64,000 nt of DNA from an uncultured Clostridia bacterium (GCA_930989535.1 CAKNLK010000005.1:62001-126000), one strand, 5' to 3'. Shown: positions 43,011 to 51,734, numbered from the stretch's first letter. The notes: generated by a model from the letters alone, not told the origin. Program-made: numbers and translations.

Positions 43011-43700
43011 ATGCGCATTTCCGGACTGCAAAAGACGACGCTGCTCGATTTCCCCGGGCGGGTGGCGTGCACGATTTTTTTAAACGGGTGCAATTTCCGC
43101 TGCCCGTTCTGCCAAAATTCGGAAATTTTGGACGGGCGCGGCGGCGAGGATATCTCCGAGGAGGAGCTGCTTGCCTTTCTGCGCAGGCGCAGGGGCATTT
43201 TAGACGGCGTTTGCGTTTCGGGCGGGGAACCGCTCGTGCACGCGGAAACGCTCGACTTGCTCAGTAAAATCAAGGCGCTCGGCTGCGACGTAAAGCTGGA
43301 CACGAACGGCGCATTCCCCGAGCGGCTGAAGGAGGCCGCCCATGCGGGGCTCGTCGATTTTGTGGCGATGGACATCAAAAATTCGCCCAAAAACTACGCG
43401 AAAACGGCGGGGGTTGCCGTCGATATGGCGAAAATCGAGGAGAGCGCGAAATTTTTGATGGAGAGCGGCATCGAGTACGAATTCCGCACGACGGTCGTCA
43501 AAGAACTGCACGCGGCGGAGGATTTTATCCGCATCGGGCAGTGGCTGCGCGGGGCGAAGCGGTACTTTTTGCAGGCCTTCCGCGACGGCGATACGGTATT
43601 GAAAAGCGGGCTTACCCCCTGCACGGACGCGGAGATGCAGACGTTTAAGCAACTGTTGAAGCCGTACATCCCGAACGTTTTAATCCGCGGAGAGGAGTGA
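43011..43700 (+). CDS. Radical SAM activase (anaerobic ribonucleotide reductase activating protein type)
   Basis: A 229 aa iron-sulfur enzyme. The cluster motif CNFRCPFCQN (CxxxCxxC) sits at about 27-34 after MRISGLQKTTLLDFPGRVACTIFLNG, which matches the NrdG-like TIGR02495 group. SAM-binding motifs SGGEPL and KLDTNG follow. Such proteins generate a glycyl radical on a partner enzyme; no partner (nrdD or pfl) is in the window, so the target is uncertain. The start is set by AAGGAGAGG and the family N-terminus. Confidence 0.87.
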   Translation: MRISGLQKTTLLDFPGRVACTIFLNGCNFRCPFCQNSEILDGRGGEDISEEELLAFLRRRRGILDGVCVSGGEPLVHAETLDLLSKIKALGCDVKLDTNGAFPERLKEAAHAGLVDFVAMDIKNSPKNYAKTAGVAVDMAKIEESAKFLMESGIEYEFRTTVVKELHAAEDFIRIGQWLRGAKRYFLQAFRDGDTVLKSGLTPCTDAEMQTFKQLLKPYIPNVLIRGEE

Positions 43701-43859
43701 GCCCCGCCTTTATCCGTTTCACCTCGGTTTTAGGGCTGAATAAGTGGCGCGACTGTTCCGCCTTGTTTTACCCACGCCGACTGCGCGACGGTTTAAATGC
43801 TGAATATGGGGCTATCGCCCCATACCCCTCGAAGCCGACAGAACGATAAATAAAAACCA

Positions 43860-44134
43860 ACCAACAACGGCTTTCACTTTTAATCATTTACTCGCGCAAG
43901 CAAAACGATACTTTTAATCATCAACTGCGCGTCCGAAAACCATGCTTTTCGGAAAGCGCACTCCATTTGCCGTATGCTTACGGTTTTTTGGAAAGAGTGA
44001 ATTTGCGGCATTTTATAATATGCGTGCCCGTAAAAATGCCGCAAAGAGAGAAAATCCCGCCGTTCGGCTTGCGCCGACGGCGGGTTGTCTTTTTATTCGC
44101 AGAAAATCGCAGGCGTCAGCTCGCCGAGATTTTC
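43860..44134. repeat. Hairpin-rich intergenic element, copy F (nested)
   Basis: Between the activase gene and the APH-like gene. It contains CTCGCGCAAGCAAAACG, an interrupted unit (ACTGCGCGTCCGAAAACC ... GGAAAGCGCACTCC), the core hairpin (arms TTTGCGGCAT 44002-44011 and ATGCCGCAAA 44036-44045, loop with TTATAATATGCGTGCCC), a GAGAGAAAATCCCGCC hairpin, and an end hairpin 44102-44134 (loop GTCAGCTC), 10 bp behind the APH-like stop. The stretch 43701-43859 has only a short GGGGC/GCCCC hairpin (about 43806-43825) and no gene. Confidence 0.78.
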
Positions 44135-44144
44135 GCGAGCCTTT

Positions 44145-44891
44145 TTACTCATAATCGACAACATTTACCCACTTTTCGAGGAACGCCTGCTCCTCGGGTA
44201 CGGCCTTCGTGGTCTGGCTGGCGGCGACGATGGGCAGAGCCTTCTGCACCAACTGCTTGGCGATGCCCGTCTTTTCGCAGAACAGCTTTAAGTACTTTTC
44301 GGCGAGTTCGTCCTTCTTTTCCAGCTTGAACAGGAGGTAGGTACGCGCGGCGTCGCAACGGGCGTTGCCCTGCGTGGCGTGCGCCCAGTCGATGATGAAT
44401 TTGCGCCCGTCCGGCCCGACGATGATGTTGCCGGGGTTGAAATCGCCGTGGCAGAGCTTATCGTGTTCGGGCAGGGAATCGAGCAGGATGTGCAAATCGT
44501 AGCGCGTCGTTTTATCGAACTTGGTCGCGGAGATTTTGCGGTGCATCTTGTCCTTGAGCTTGGTCAAAAGCGGCACCTTCTGCGCGAGCACTTCCACCTG
44601 CAAATCGACAAATTCATTGAGGTATTGCTCTTCGTTGCCGGGGTTCTCGTCCATGAGCTGCTGGAGCGTTTTTCCCTCCACGTAGTCGAGAATGATTGCC
44701 CATTCGCCGTTGACCTTGGTGACCTCGTGCACGGCGGGCACGTTGAGGGAAGTGCCCTCCTCCACGCGCGCCGTGTTGAGCGCCTCGTTTAAAACGTCCG
44801 ACTTCGGATAGTTGTTTTTGAACAGCTTGACGAGCGTTTTTCCCTCGCGGTAGATAATTTTTTTATCCGTCTGCTGAATGATTTCCGCCAT
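44145..44891 (-). CDS. Aminoglycoside-phosphotransferase-like kinase (APH family)
   Basis: A 248 aa protein kinase-like-fold enzyme. The catalytic loop is LCHGDFNPGNIIVG and the metal-binding motif is FIIDWAHAT; the N-terminal lobe has VKLFKNNYPKSDVLNEALNTARV and the hinge WAIILDYVEGKTLQQLM. Such proteins phosphorylate small molecules; antibiotic resistance cannot be inferred. It follows adhE on the same strand after 15 bp, so the three genes rex, adhE and this one may be one transcript. Confidence 0.88.
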   Translation of the reverse strand: MAEIIQQTDKKIIYREGKTLVKLFKNNYPKSDVLNEALNTARVEEGTSLNVPAVHEVTKVNGEWAIILDYVEGKTLQQLMDENPGNEEQYLNEFVDLQVEVLAQKVPLLTKLKDKMHRKISATKFDKTTRYDLHILLDSLPEHDKLCHGDFNPGNIIVGPDGRKFIIDWAHATQGNARCDAARTYLLFKLEKKDELAEKYLKLFCEKTGIAKQLVQKALPIVAASQTTKAVPEEQAFLEKWVNVVDYE

Positions 44892-44906
44892 GATTTTTCT
44901 CCCTCC

Positions 44907-47507
44907 TTATTTACCGTAATAGCATTTGAGATACATATCTTTGATTTCGGAAATGAGCGGGTAGCGGGGGTTCGCGCCCGTGCACTGGTCGTCGAACGCC
45001 TGTTCGCTCATCTCGTCGAGGCGGGCGAGGAAGTTCTGCTCGTCTACGCCGTAATCTTTAATCGTCTTTTTGATGCCGACGCGCTCTTTCAGCTCCTCAA
45101 TCGCCTTGATGAGGTTTTTGACCTTTGCGTCGTCGTCCTTGCCGCTAAGGCCGAGGAACTCGGCAATCTCCGCGTAGCGGCGCTTGGTGTGCGGGTAGGC
45201 ATACTGCGGGAAGGTGCCCATCTTGGTGGGGACTTCGGCGCTGTTGAAGCGGATTACTTCGTTAATCATCAACGCGTTCGCCACGCCGTGCGGCAGGTGA
45301 TGGAACGCGCCCAGCTTGTGCGCCATCGAATGGCACACGCCGAGGAATGCGTTCGCGAACGCAATGCCCGCCATCGTGGAGGCGTCTGCCATCTTTTCGC
45401 GGGCGACGGGGTCGTTCGCGCCGTTCTCATACGCGCGGGGGAGATATTCGAAGATGGTTTTGAGTGCGACGAGCGCCTGGCCGTCGGTGTACGGCGTCGC
45501 CATGACAGACGCGTACGCCTCGAGCGCATGCGTCAGCGCGTCGATACCGGAAGCGGAGGTGAGCCCCTTGGGCATGTTCATCATGAAGTCCGCGTCGATG
45601 ATCGCCATCTTCGGGAGCAGTTCGTAGTCTGCCAGAGGATACTTGATGCCCGTCGTTTCGTCGGTGATGACGGCGAACGGCGTAACCTCGGAGCCGGTAC
45701 CCGCGGAGGTCGGAACGGCGATAAAGTACGCCTTTTCGCCCATCTTCGGGAATGTGTACACCCTCTTGCGGATATCCATGAAGCGCATCGCCATATCCAT
45801 GAAATCCACTTCGGGATGTTCGTACAGCACCCACATGATTTTGCCGGCGTCCATCGCGGAGCCGCCGCCGAGCGCGATAATCACGTCCGGCTGGAACTCG
45901 GTCATCAGCTTCGCGCCCTCCTTCGCGCAGGCGAGGTTGGGGTCGGGAGCGACGTCGTAGAAGCAGGTGTAGCGGATGCCCATCTCGTCCAATTTATCGG
46001 TGATGGGTTTGATATAGTTGTTCTCGTACAGGAATTTATCGGTGACGATGAACGCCTTTTTCTTGCCCATGACGTTTTTGAGCTCGTCGAGCGCGACGGG
46101 CAGGCAGCCCTTCTTGTGGTATACTTTTTCAGGAAGTCTGAGCCAAAGCATATTTTCTCTCCTCTCCGCTAAGGTTTTGATGTTCAGAAGGTGTTTTACG
46201 CCGACGTTTTCCGAAACCGAGTTGCCGCCCCACGAGCCGCAGCCGAGGGTGAGCGAAGGGGTGATTTTGAAGTTGTAGATGTCGCCGATGGCGCCCTGCG
46301 AGGAGGGCATATTGATAATCATGCGGCAGGTCTTCATCGCCTCCTGCCACTTGGCAATCTTATCCTTGCCGGCGATGGGGTTGATGTGCAGGGAAGCGGT
46401 GTGGCCGTAGCCGCCGTCCGCAATCAGGCGCTCCGCCTTGGCGACCGCGTTGTCGAAGTCCTTCGCGCGGTACAATGCGAGCACGGGCGAGAGCTTTTCG
46501 TGCGCGAACGCCTCTTCCAAATCGACGCTCTCCACCTCGCCGATGAGAATTTTCGCCGTGTCGGGCACGGTGAAGCCGCAGATTTCGGCGATTTTCGGCG
46601 CGCGCTGGCCGACAATCTTCGCATTCAGCGCGCCGTTGATAATCATGGTGCCGCGGACTTTATCCTTCTCCTCGTCGTTGAGGATGTAGCAGCCGCGCTT
46701 GACGAACTCCGCCTTGACCGCATCGTACACCGCGTCCTCCGCGATGACCGACTGCTCGGACGCGCAGATGAGGCCGTTATCGAAAGTTTTGGAGTGAATG
46801 ATGGAGTTGACGGCGACGGTGATATCCGCCGTTTCGTCGATGATGGCGGGGGTGTTGCCCGCGCCGACGCCGAGCGCCGGCTTGCCCGAGCTGTACGCGC
46901 TGCGCACCATGCCGGGGCCGCCCGTGGCGAGGATGATGTCCGCCGTCTTCATGAGCGTGTTCGTCATTTCGAGGGAGGGAACGTCAATCCAGCCGATGAT
47001 GCCCTCGGGCGCGCCCGCCTTGACGGCCGCTTCCAGAACGACTTTCGCCGCGGCGATGGTGCAGCCCTTGGCGCGGGGGTGGGGCGAAATAATGATACCG
47101 TTGCGCGTTTTCAGGCAGATGAGCGTCTTAAAGATTGCCGTCGAAGTCGGGTTGGTCGTCGGGATAACGGCCGCAACGACGCCGATGGGCTCGGCAATCT
47201 TCTTTACGCCGTACGCCGTATCCTCTTCGATTACGCCGACCGTCCGCGTGTTTTTGTAGGTGTTGTAGATATACTCGGCGGCATAGTGGTTTTTGATAAC
47301 TTTATCCTCCACGATGCCCATGCCCGTCTCCGCAACCGCCATTTTGGCGAGGGGGATACGCTGGTTGTTCGCCGCGAGAGCCGCTGCCGCAAAAATCTTG
47401 TCCACCTGCTCCTGCGAATAGGTTGCAAAGATTTCCTGTGCCTTTTTGACCTGTTCAATCTTCTGCAACAGGGCTTCGACTGTGTCGACAATCTTTTCGT
47501 TCTCCAT
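44907..47507 (-). CDS. adhE: Bifunctional acetaldehyde-CoA/alcohol dehydrogenase
   Basis: An 866 aa fermentation enzyme reducing acetyl-CoA to ethanol with two NADH. The N-terminal aldehyde dehydrogenase domain (1-440) has the catalytic Cys in NGLICASEQSVIAED. The linker leads to the iron-dependent alcohol dehydrogenase domain (about 450-866) with GGGSAMDAGKIMWVLYEHP, ALTHALEAYAS and the metal-binding HSMAHKLGAFHHLPHG. Full length, GGAGAGG ribosome site. It lies 15 bp downstream of rex, whose product is a known NADH-responsive repressor of adhE in many Firmicutes. Confidence 0.97.
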   Translation of the reverse strand: MENEKIVDTVEALLQKIEQVKKAQEIFATYSQEQVDKIFAAAALAANNQRIPLAKMAVAETGMGIVEDKVIKNHYAAEYIYNTYKNTRTVGVIEEDTAYGVKKIAEPIGVVAAVIPTTNPTSTAIFKTLICLKTRNGIIISPHPRAKGCTIAAAKVVLEAAVKAGAPEGIIGWIDVPSLEMTNTLMKTADIILATGGPGMVRSAYSSGKPALGVGAGNTPAIIDETADITVAVNSIIHSKTFDNGLICASEQSVIAEDAVYDAVKAEFVKRGCYILNDEEKDKVRGTMIINGALNAKIVGQRAPKIAEICGFTVPDTAKILIGEVESVDLEEAFAHEKLSPVLALYRAKDFDNAVAKAERLIADGGYGHTASLHINPIAGKDKIAKWQEAMKTCRMIINMPSSQGAIGDIYNFKITPSLTLGCGSWGGNSVSENVGVKHLLNIKTLAERRENMLWLRLPEKVYHKKGCLPVALDELKNVMGKKKAFIVTDKFLYENNYIKPITDKLDEMGIRYTCFYDVAPDPNLACAKEGAKLMTEFQPDVIIALGGGSAMDAGKIMWVLYEHPEVDFMDMAMRFMDIRKRVYTFPKMGEKAYFIAVPTSAGTGSEVTPFAVITDETTGIKYPLADYELLPKMAIIDADFMMNMPKGLTSASGIDALTHALEAYASVMATPYTDGQALVALKTIFEYLPRAYENGANDPVAREKMADASTMAGIAFANAFLGVCHSMAHKLGAFHHLPHGVANALMINEVIRFNSAEVPTKMGTFPQYAYPHTKRRYAEIAEFLGLSGKDDDAKVKNLIKAIEELKERVGIKKTIKDYGVDEQNFLARLDEMSEQAFDDQCTGANPRYPLISEIKDMYLKCYYGK

Positions 47508-47522
47508 TTGACCTCTCCTTTT

Positions 47523-48179
47523 TTATTTTTCGCTTATCAAAATTTCCGCGAGGCGTTTGGACAGAATCGCGAGCGACGCCGCCATATCCTCGTTTTTAAC
47601 AGCTATATTTTCCGGCACGTTCAGGTGCACGGGCGCGAAGTTCCAAATCGCGCGCACGCCTCCCTCGATGAGCTCGTCCGCGACCTGCTGCGCCGCGCCC
47701 CTGGGCACCGCGATGATGCCGATGAGCACGTTCAGCCGCCGCACGAGGTGGCGTATCTGCTCCGCGTCGAAAATGCGGATGCCGTTTACCGTTTTGTCGA
47801 TGCGCTCGGGGTCGGAATCGAACACCGCGACGATGTTCAAACCGTAATTTTTGAACCCGTCGTAGCCCGCGAGCGCGCTGCCCAAGCCCCCCGCGCCGAC
47901 CAAAACCGCGTCCGTCACGTTGTCGTACCCCAAAATGCGGTTGATGTCGCCGATGAGGTCGGCAATTTCGAAGCCGAGCTTGGGTTTGCCCGCGACGGTG
48001 CTGATGACCGACAAATCTTTGCGCACCTGCACGGCATTGAGGTGCAGCTCCTCCGCAATCGCCGTGGAGGAAACCGTCTTTTCCCCGGCGGCCTCCTTCT
48101 CCTTCAGATACCTGTGGTAGGCAGGCAGCCTGCCGATTGTAGCCTTCGATACGTTCTGTATCTCCTTGTTGTTCCCCAT
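47523..48179 (-). CDS. rex: Redox-sensing transcriptional repressor Rex
   Basis: A 218 aa repressor: N-terminal winged helix (SKATIGRLPAYHRYLKEK ... VSSTAIAEELHLNAVQVRKDLS) and a Rossmann domain (AVLVGAGGLGSALAGYDGF, VAVFDSDPERI) binding NADH/NAD+. The start at MGNNKEIQNVSK is chosen from family alignment by eye; its ribosome site GGGGGCAG is poor. No clear Rex operator (TTGTTA-N6-TAACAA type) was found in front of rex or adhE. Likely co-transcribed with adhE from the promoter at 48235. Confidence 0.94.
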   Translation of the reverse strand: MGNNKEIQNVSKATIGRLPAYHRYLKEKEAAGEKTVSSTAIAEELHLNAVQVRKDLSVISTVAGKPKLGFEIADLIGDINRILGYDNVTDAVLVGAGGLGSALAGYDGFKNYGLNIVAVFDSDPERIDKTVNGIRIFDAEQIRHLVRRLNVLIGIIAVPRGAAQQVADELIEGGVRAIWNFAPVHLNVPENIAVKNEDMAASLAILSKRLAEILISEK

Positions 48180-48234
48180 TCTGCCCCCGTCCGCCGCATG
48201 CGCGGCGTGCAATCGATATTTTTTTATCGATAAA

Positions 48235-48264
48235 ATAATATCAAATAAAAGGGTGTTTTGTCAA
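48235..48264 (-). promoter_or_regulatory. Promoter of rex-adhE
   Basis: Minus-strand TTGACA (48259-48264), 18 bp, TATTAT (48235-48240). A short inverted repeat ATCGAT...ATCGAT lies just downstream (about 48212-48231). Confidence 0.75.
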
Positions 48265-48424
48265 ACGTATGGAGACGGAAAAATGCGCCGCCGAAAAAAT
48301 TAAAATTGGTAACGAAGATTGTAACTTTTTTTCAGTATGGCCCTTTTACGGCCTAATCATAGCAGATAATCGGCGCAATTTCAATACTTTTTAAAAATTT
48401 TTCTGTATTCTTAATAAAGAAAAT

Positions 48425-48442
48425 CCCCGCGTTAACGCGGGG
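48425..48442 (-). terminator. Terminator behind the XRE-pentapeptide gene
   Basis: CCCCGCG TTAA CGCGGGG, followed on the minus strand by ATTTTCTTTATT, 13 bp after the stop. Confidence 0.75.
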
Positions 48443-48454
48443 ACAAATTTTGAT

Positions 48455-49336
48455 TTAATAGATGCGATAGCTTGCGAACAGCTCGGCGAAAGGGCGCAAA
48501 AAGGGAGGCACAATATCGTTTATTGCGCGGGCGAGGGCGGCTTCCCCTTCGACAAACGCGCCGCCTTCGAAATAGCCGACCTGCGAAAACGGAGGCGTTT
48601 GGGATACAGCCATATAAAAGTTATAGAGCGCGCCGCCCGAGGATACCGTCCTGCCGATTGGCACGGCGGCAAACGCATAGTCGCCGACGGCCACGAACTG
48701 CGCCACGGCGAGCGCTCCAGCCGAAAAGAACCCGACCGCCACCGCGCCGTAGGCGATAAAGCCGAGCGCAACCGCACCGAGGGCAAGGAACAGCCCCGCC
48801 GCAATCGCACCGAGCGACAGAACGCCCAGAGAGAGGGCGCCCAAAGAAATCAGCCCGAGCGACAGGCACCCGAAGGACAACACGCCCATGGACAGAAACC
48901 CCACCGACACGACGCCGCGCGACTTAAACCCCACAGCCAGAATACCTTTGGCGGTCTTCCCCCACCCGAGGTTAATATGCACAAGAGGGATACCGCACAG
49001 CGTGCGGGCGCTCTTATATTCGTATTCGTAGAACCGCCCGAAGCGGATGAAGGGCGGATATGCGGCCGCCGCAGCGCCGCCCTGCCCCGCCTCGCCGCCC
49101 CTTACCGAAGCCGCAGCGGGTTTGTCCTGCGCGGAATCGTCCTCCTGCTTCAGCAGATAGTCGATGCTGCACTCCAAAAGGCGGGAAAGGCGAACGAGTT
49201 TTTCCGTTTCGGGGAAAGCCGCGTCCGATTCCCACTTAGAGACTGCCTGACGGGATACGCCGAGCGCGTCGGCGAGACCGCCCTGCGTCATACCGCGCTC
49301 ACGGCGGAGCTTTGCTATTTTTTGCCCCGTTGTCAT
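48455..49336 (-). CDS. XRE-family regulator with hydrophobic pentapeptide-repeat tail
   Basis: A 293 aa protein. Residues 4-60 are a Cro/C1 HTH (KIAKLRRERGMTQGGLADALGVSRQAVSKWESD). After an Ala/Gly linker, residues about 120-215 show a strict five-residue repeat with Gly every fifth position (GVVSV GFLSM GVLSF GCLSL and so on, about 8 clean units then looser ones), suggestive of a right-handed quadrilateral beta helix like pentapeptide-repeat proteins. The C-terminal 60 residues are unrelated. GGAGGAAAC sets the start. Role: DNA-binding regulator with an unknown structural or sensory tail. Confidence 0.82.
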   Translation of the reverse strand: MTTGQKIAKLRRERGMTQGGLADALGVSRQAVSKWESDAAFPETEKLVRLSRLLECSIDYLLKQEDDSAQDKPAAASVRGGEAGQGGAAAAAYPPFIRFGRFYEYEYKSARTLCGIPLVHINLGWGKTAKGILAVGFKSRGVVSVGFLSMGVLSFGCLSLGLISLGALSLGVLSLGAIAAGLFLALGAVALGFIAYGAVAVGFFSAGALAVAQFVAVGDYAFAAVPIGRTVSSGGALYNFYMAVSQTPPFSQVGYFEGGAFVEGEAALARAINDIVPPFLRPFAELFASYRIY

Positions 49337-49519
49337 AGTTTCCTCCGTATGCCGCACCGAAGGAGCGGCGCCGTATATTTTGAGCGCCTTGCTTTGCGCC
49401 CTTCAATGAATGATTATAGCAAAAAAATGAAAAAACGCCAACAACCTTCGTTTTCCTTTTGTCAATTTGCGGTTGCTTTTCATCTTTTTTATCATTTCGA
49501 TGGTGCGCGTGATAAATAT

Positions 49520-49887
49520 CCGATAATTTACTGCGCGTTTGAGAACCGCGCTTCTCAAAAAGCGCACCCAATTTGCCGCATACCTGCGGCTTTTGCGGGA
49601 AAGGTGAACGCGGCGCGATTTTATAATATGTGTGCCCCTATAGTATGGGGCCCCCGAAAATCGCAACGCGCGAAGCGGTGTGAGATTTTTGGGGAAAAGG
49701 AGCAACAAGTGTACGAGAGCTTGGCGGCAAGCTACGCGCACCGTCTGCCCTCCGTCGCCTTGTTGCGACGAGCGCCGCGGAGGAAAACTCCGAACGTAAA
49801 AAGGCGTACCGACTGCGGTACGCCTTTTTCGTTGGGGTTGTCCTCAAACTCTCGACAATTTGTTTTGTCAGCTCAAAACAAATTGTG
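49520..49887. repeat. Hairpin-rich intergenic element, copy G (with inverted module inserted in the core)
   Basis: Lies behind the gene ending at 49912. Parts in order: GCGCGTTTGAGAACCGCG, CTTCTCAAAAAGCGC, the left core arm CGCGGCGC (49609-49616) and conserved loop start TTTTATAATATGTGTGCCCC. Then, instead of closing, an inverted copy of the module seen in A and C (49647-49772, CCCCGAAAATCGC ... AACAAGTGTACGAG), and only then the right arm GCGCCGCG (49772-49779), the GAGGAAAACTCC hairpin with inner AAAAAGGCGTACC stem, and the end hairpin 49854-49887 (loop TCAGCT). The stretch 49337-49519 shows nothing else. Confidence 0.82.
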
Positions 49888-49911
49888 AGAACCTATTTTG
49901 CGAGAACTCTT

Positions 49912-50796
49912 TTATTTCGTTAAATCTTCAATAATCGAGCGAATCAGCTCTTCCTCTTCCGCATAGATGCGCGCCTGCTCGCCCGCGGCCGTGGTTCCGG
50001 CGCGGCGGTTGCGCGTGAGCGCCGAGCGCGCGGGGATAAACCGGCGCAGGCGCACCGCCAAATGCGCCGCCGCCGCAACGGCCAGCGCAAAACATACGAT
50101 GCACGGCACCAGATAGCGCACGTCCGGCACGGTGTTCACGAACGGAGCCAAAGCGCAGCCCGCAACGAGGAACGCCGCAAAGATGACTGCCGCGATAATG
50201 AGAGCTTTGCGCGCGCCCACATATGCCCGCTCAATGCCCTCGCGCGACTCTTCGCGCTCCTTTACGTCCTCCGCGGTGTACTTTTCCCGCTCCTGCGCGC
50301 ACTCGTCCGCCCGCACGGAAAGCGACGGCACGTATTTTTCCGCAAGTTTCGCCCGCTCCGCCTTCGGCATGCGCTTGAACGCCCGCTCGTACGCGTTTTC
50401 GCAGTCGTAGATGCCCGTAAAATCGGTGAAATCTTTCGTCTGCACCCGCACGACGCCGAACCACGGCCGCCAGTTTGCGCCGTACAGCGCGGCACTGTCG
50501 AGGAATTTTTCGCCCGCGCCGTCGTAATCGCCGGCGGCAAAGAGCGCTTCGCCCGCCTCGTATACCTTTTCCGATTCCGCTTTGCGGCGGCGCAGTTCCT
50601 CCTCCCAAGCCTCGCTGCCCTGCACGAGCCGGTCGTCGCCGTCGTCCTTTTCCTCTTCAAATTCCTTGAAGTCGGGCACGTCGAGGACGATGCCGTCCCC
50701 TTCCTCCTCCGGAAGGGCTTCGGCGACGTCTCCCTCGCTCCGCTTGCGGAGCTTGATTTTTCCGTCGTCGTCCAATTCGAGATTTCTTTCTTCCAT
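49912..50796 (-). CDS. Hypothetical protein, acidic N-terminal domain and two C-terminal membrane helices
   Basis: A 294 aa protein. Residues 1-70 are very acidic (EEEGDGIVLDVPDFKEFEEEKDDGDD). Residues 75-190 have a TPR-like helical look (YEAGEALFAAGDYDGAGEKFLDSAALYGANWRPWFG). Two membrane helices (about 200-222 ALIIAAVIFAAFLVAGCALA and 232-252) precede a basic tail. The start at MEERNLEL is set by GGAGGATAG. No family is recognised; it lies directly downstream of ispE. Confidence 0.75.
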   Translation of the reverse strand: MEERNLELDDDGKIKLRKRSEGDVAEALPEEEGDGIVLDVPDFKEFEEEKDDGDDRLVQGSEAWEEELRRRKAESEKVYEAGEALFAAGDYDGAGEKFLDSAALYGANWRPWFGVVRVQTKDFTDFTGIYDCENAYERAFKRMPKAERAKLAEKYVPSLSVRADECAQEREKYTAEDVKEREESREGIERAYVGARKALIIAAVIFAAFLVAGCALAPFVNTVPDVRYLVPCIVCFALAVAAAAHLAVRLRRFIPARSALTRNRRAGTTAAGEQARIYAEEEELIRSIIEDLTK

Positions 50797-50822
50797 TCTA
50801 TCCTCCGTTCGCCGATGCGGCG

Positions 50823-51734
50823 CTATTGTTCCGCGTTTTGCTCCAAACGGTACGGGTTTTGCAGCAGCCGGCTTGCCCTGTTCGGCTCGACCGTTTTCAC
50901 GACGCGCGTTTTGATTTTCCCCCTGTAACGGCTCTTTGCCCAGCGGCACAGCTCCTCGCCCTCAAACAGTGCAAACACCGCACTGCCCGAGCCCGTAACG
51001 GCGCAGGCGGACGGCGAAAGGGAAGCTGCCGCTTCCAATGCGGCGGCACATTCGGCGTTGAGCGAAAGCGCGGGAGCCTGCAGTGCATTGTATACGTTCT
51101 TTGCGACGCCCGCAAAGTCACCCGCCGCCAGCGCGGAGCACAGCCGCGCCGTATCCGCGCGGAGCGAATCGGGCGATTCGTCGTACTTTTTGTAGCACGC
51201 GGGCGTGGAAACGGGCGTATCGGGCAAAAACAGCAGCATATGATACCGCCGCGGAGATGTGAGCGGCTCGACGCGCTCGCCCCGCCCCGACATGCGGGCG
51301 AAGCCGCCGCGGAGCATGTACCCCGTATCGCTGCCCAAACCGTCTGCAAGCGCCTTCAGCGCCGCAAAATCCTCGACCTTGTATAATTTCGCGAGCGCGT
51401 TCAAAACGCCCGCTGCGTCGGCGGAAGAGCCGCCCAAACCCGCGCCGACGGGGATATCCTTGTAAATTTCGATATCCGCGCCGCGGGTGCCGAACGCCGA
51501 AACGAACGCCTCGCCCGCCCTGACCGCGTTGTTTTGTTCGGGAGGGATGCGCTCGCTGCCCTTGCCGTGCATGTACACGTTGACGAGCCCGTCCCGCCGC
51601 GGCTTTGCGCATACGGTGTCGTAAATATCGACGGAACACACGGCGCTGTCGAGGAGGTGATACCCGCCCGAAACGCCGCATATGTTCAGCGAAAGATTGA
51701 TTTTGGCATAGCTCTTCACCTTTGCCGAAAACAT
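50823..51734 (-). CDS. ispE: 4-diphosphocytidyl-2-C-methyl-D-erythritol kinase
   Basis: A 303 aa GHMP kinase of the non-mevalonate isoprenoid pathway. Motif 1: SYAKINLSLNICG; motif 2 (phosphate loop): PVGAGLGGSSADAAGVLNAL; motif 3: SACAVTGSGSAVFALFEG. Length is standard. Neighbourhood with veg and a SipL-like gene matches the veg-ispE region of other spore formers, supporting the call. Confidence 0.95.
   Translation of the reverse strand: MFSAKVKSYAKINLSLNICGVSGGYHLLDSAVCSVDIYDTVCAKPRRDGLVNVYMHGKGSERIPPEQNNAVRAGEAFVSAFGTRGADIEIYKDIPVGAGLGGSSADAAGVLNALAKLYKVEDFAALKALADGLGSDTGYMLRGGFARMSGRGERVEPLTSPRRYHMLLFLPDTPVSTPACYKKYDESPDSLRADTARLCSALAAGDFAGVAKNVYNALQAPALSLNAECAAALEAAASLSPSACAVTGSGSAVFALFEGEELCRWAKSRYRGKIKTRVVKTVEPNRASRLLQNPYRLEQNAEQ

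Noticed and set aside
44907-48264. Rex operator in front of rex or adhE
   Set aside because: No TTGTTA-N6-TAACAA-like palindrome was found in either upstream region.
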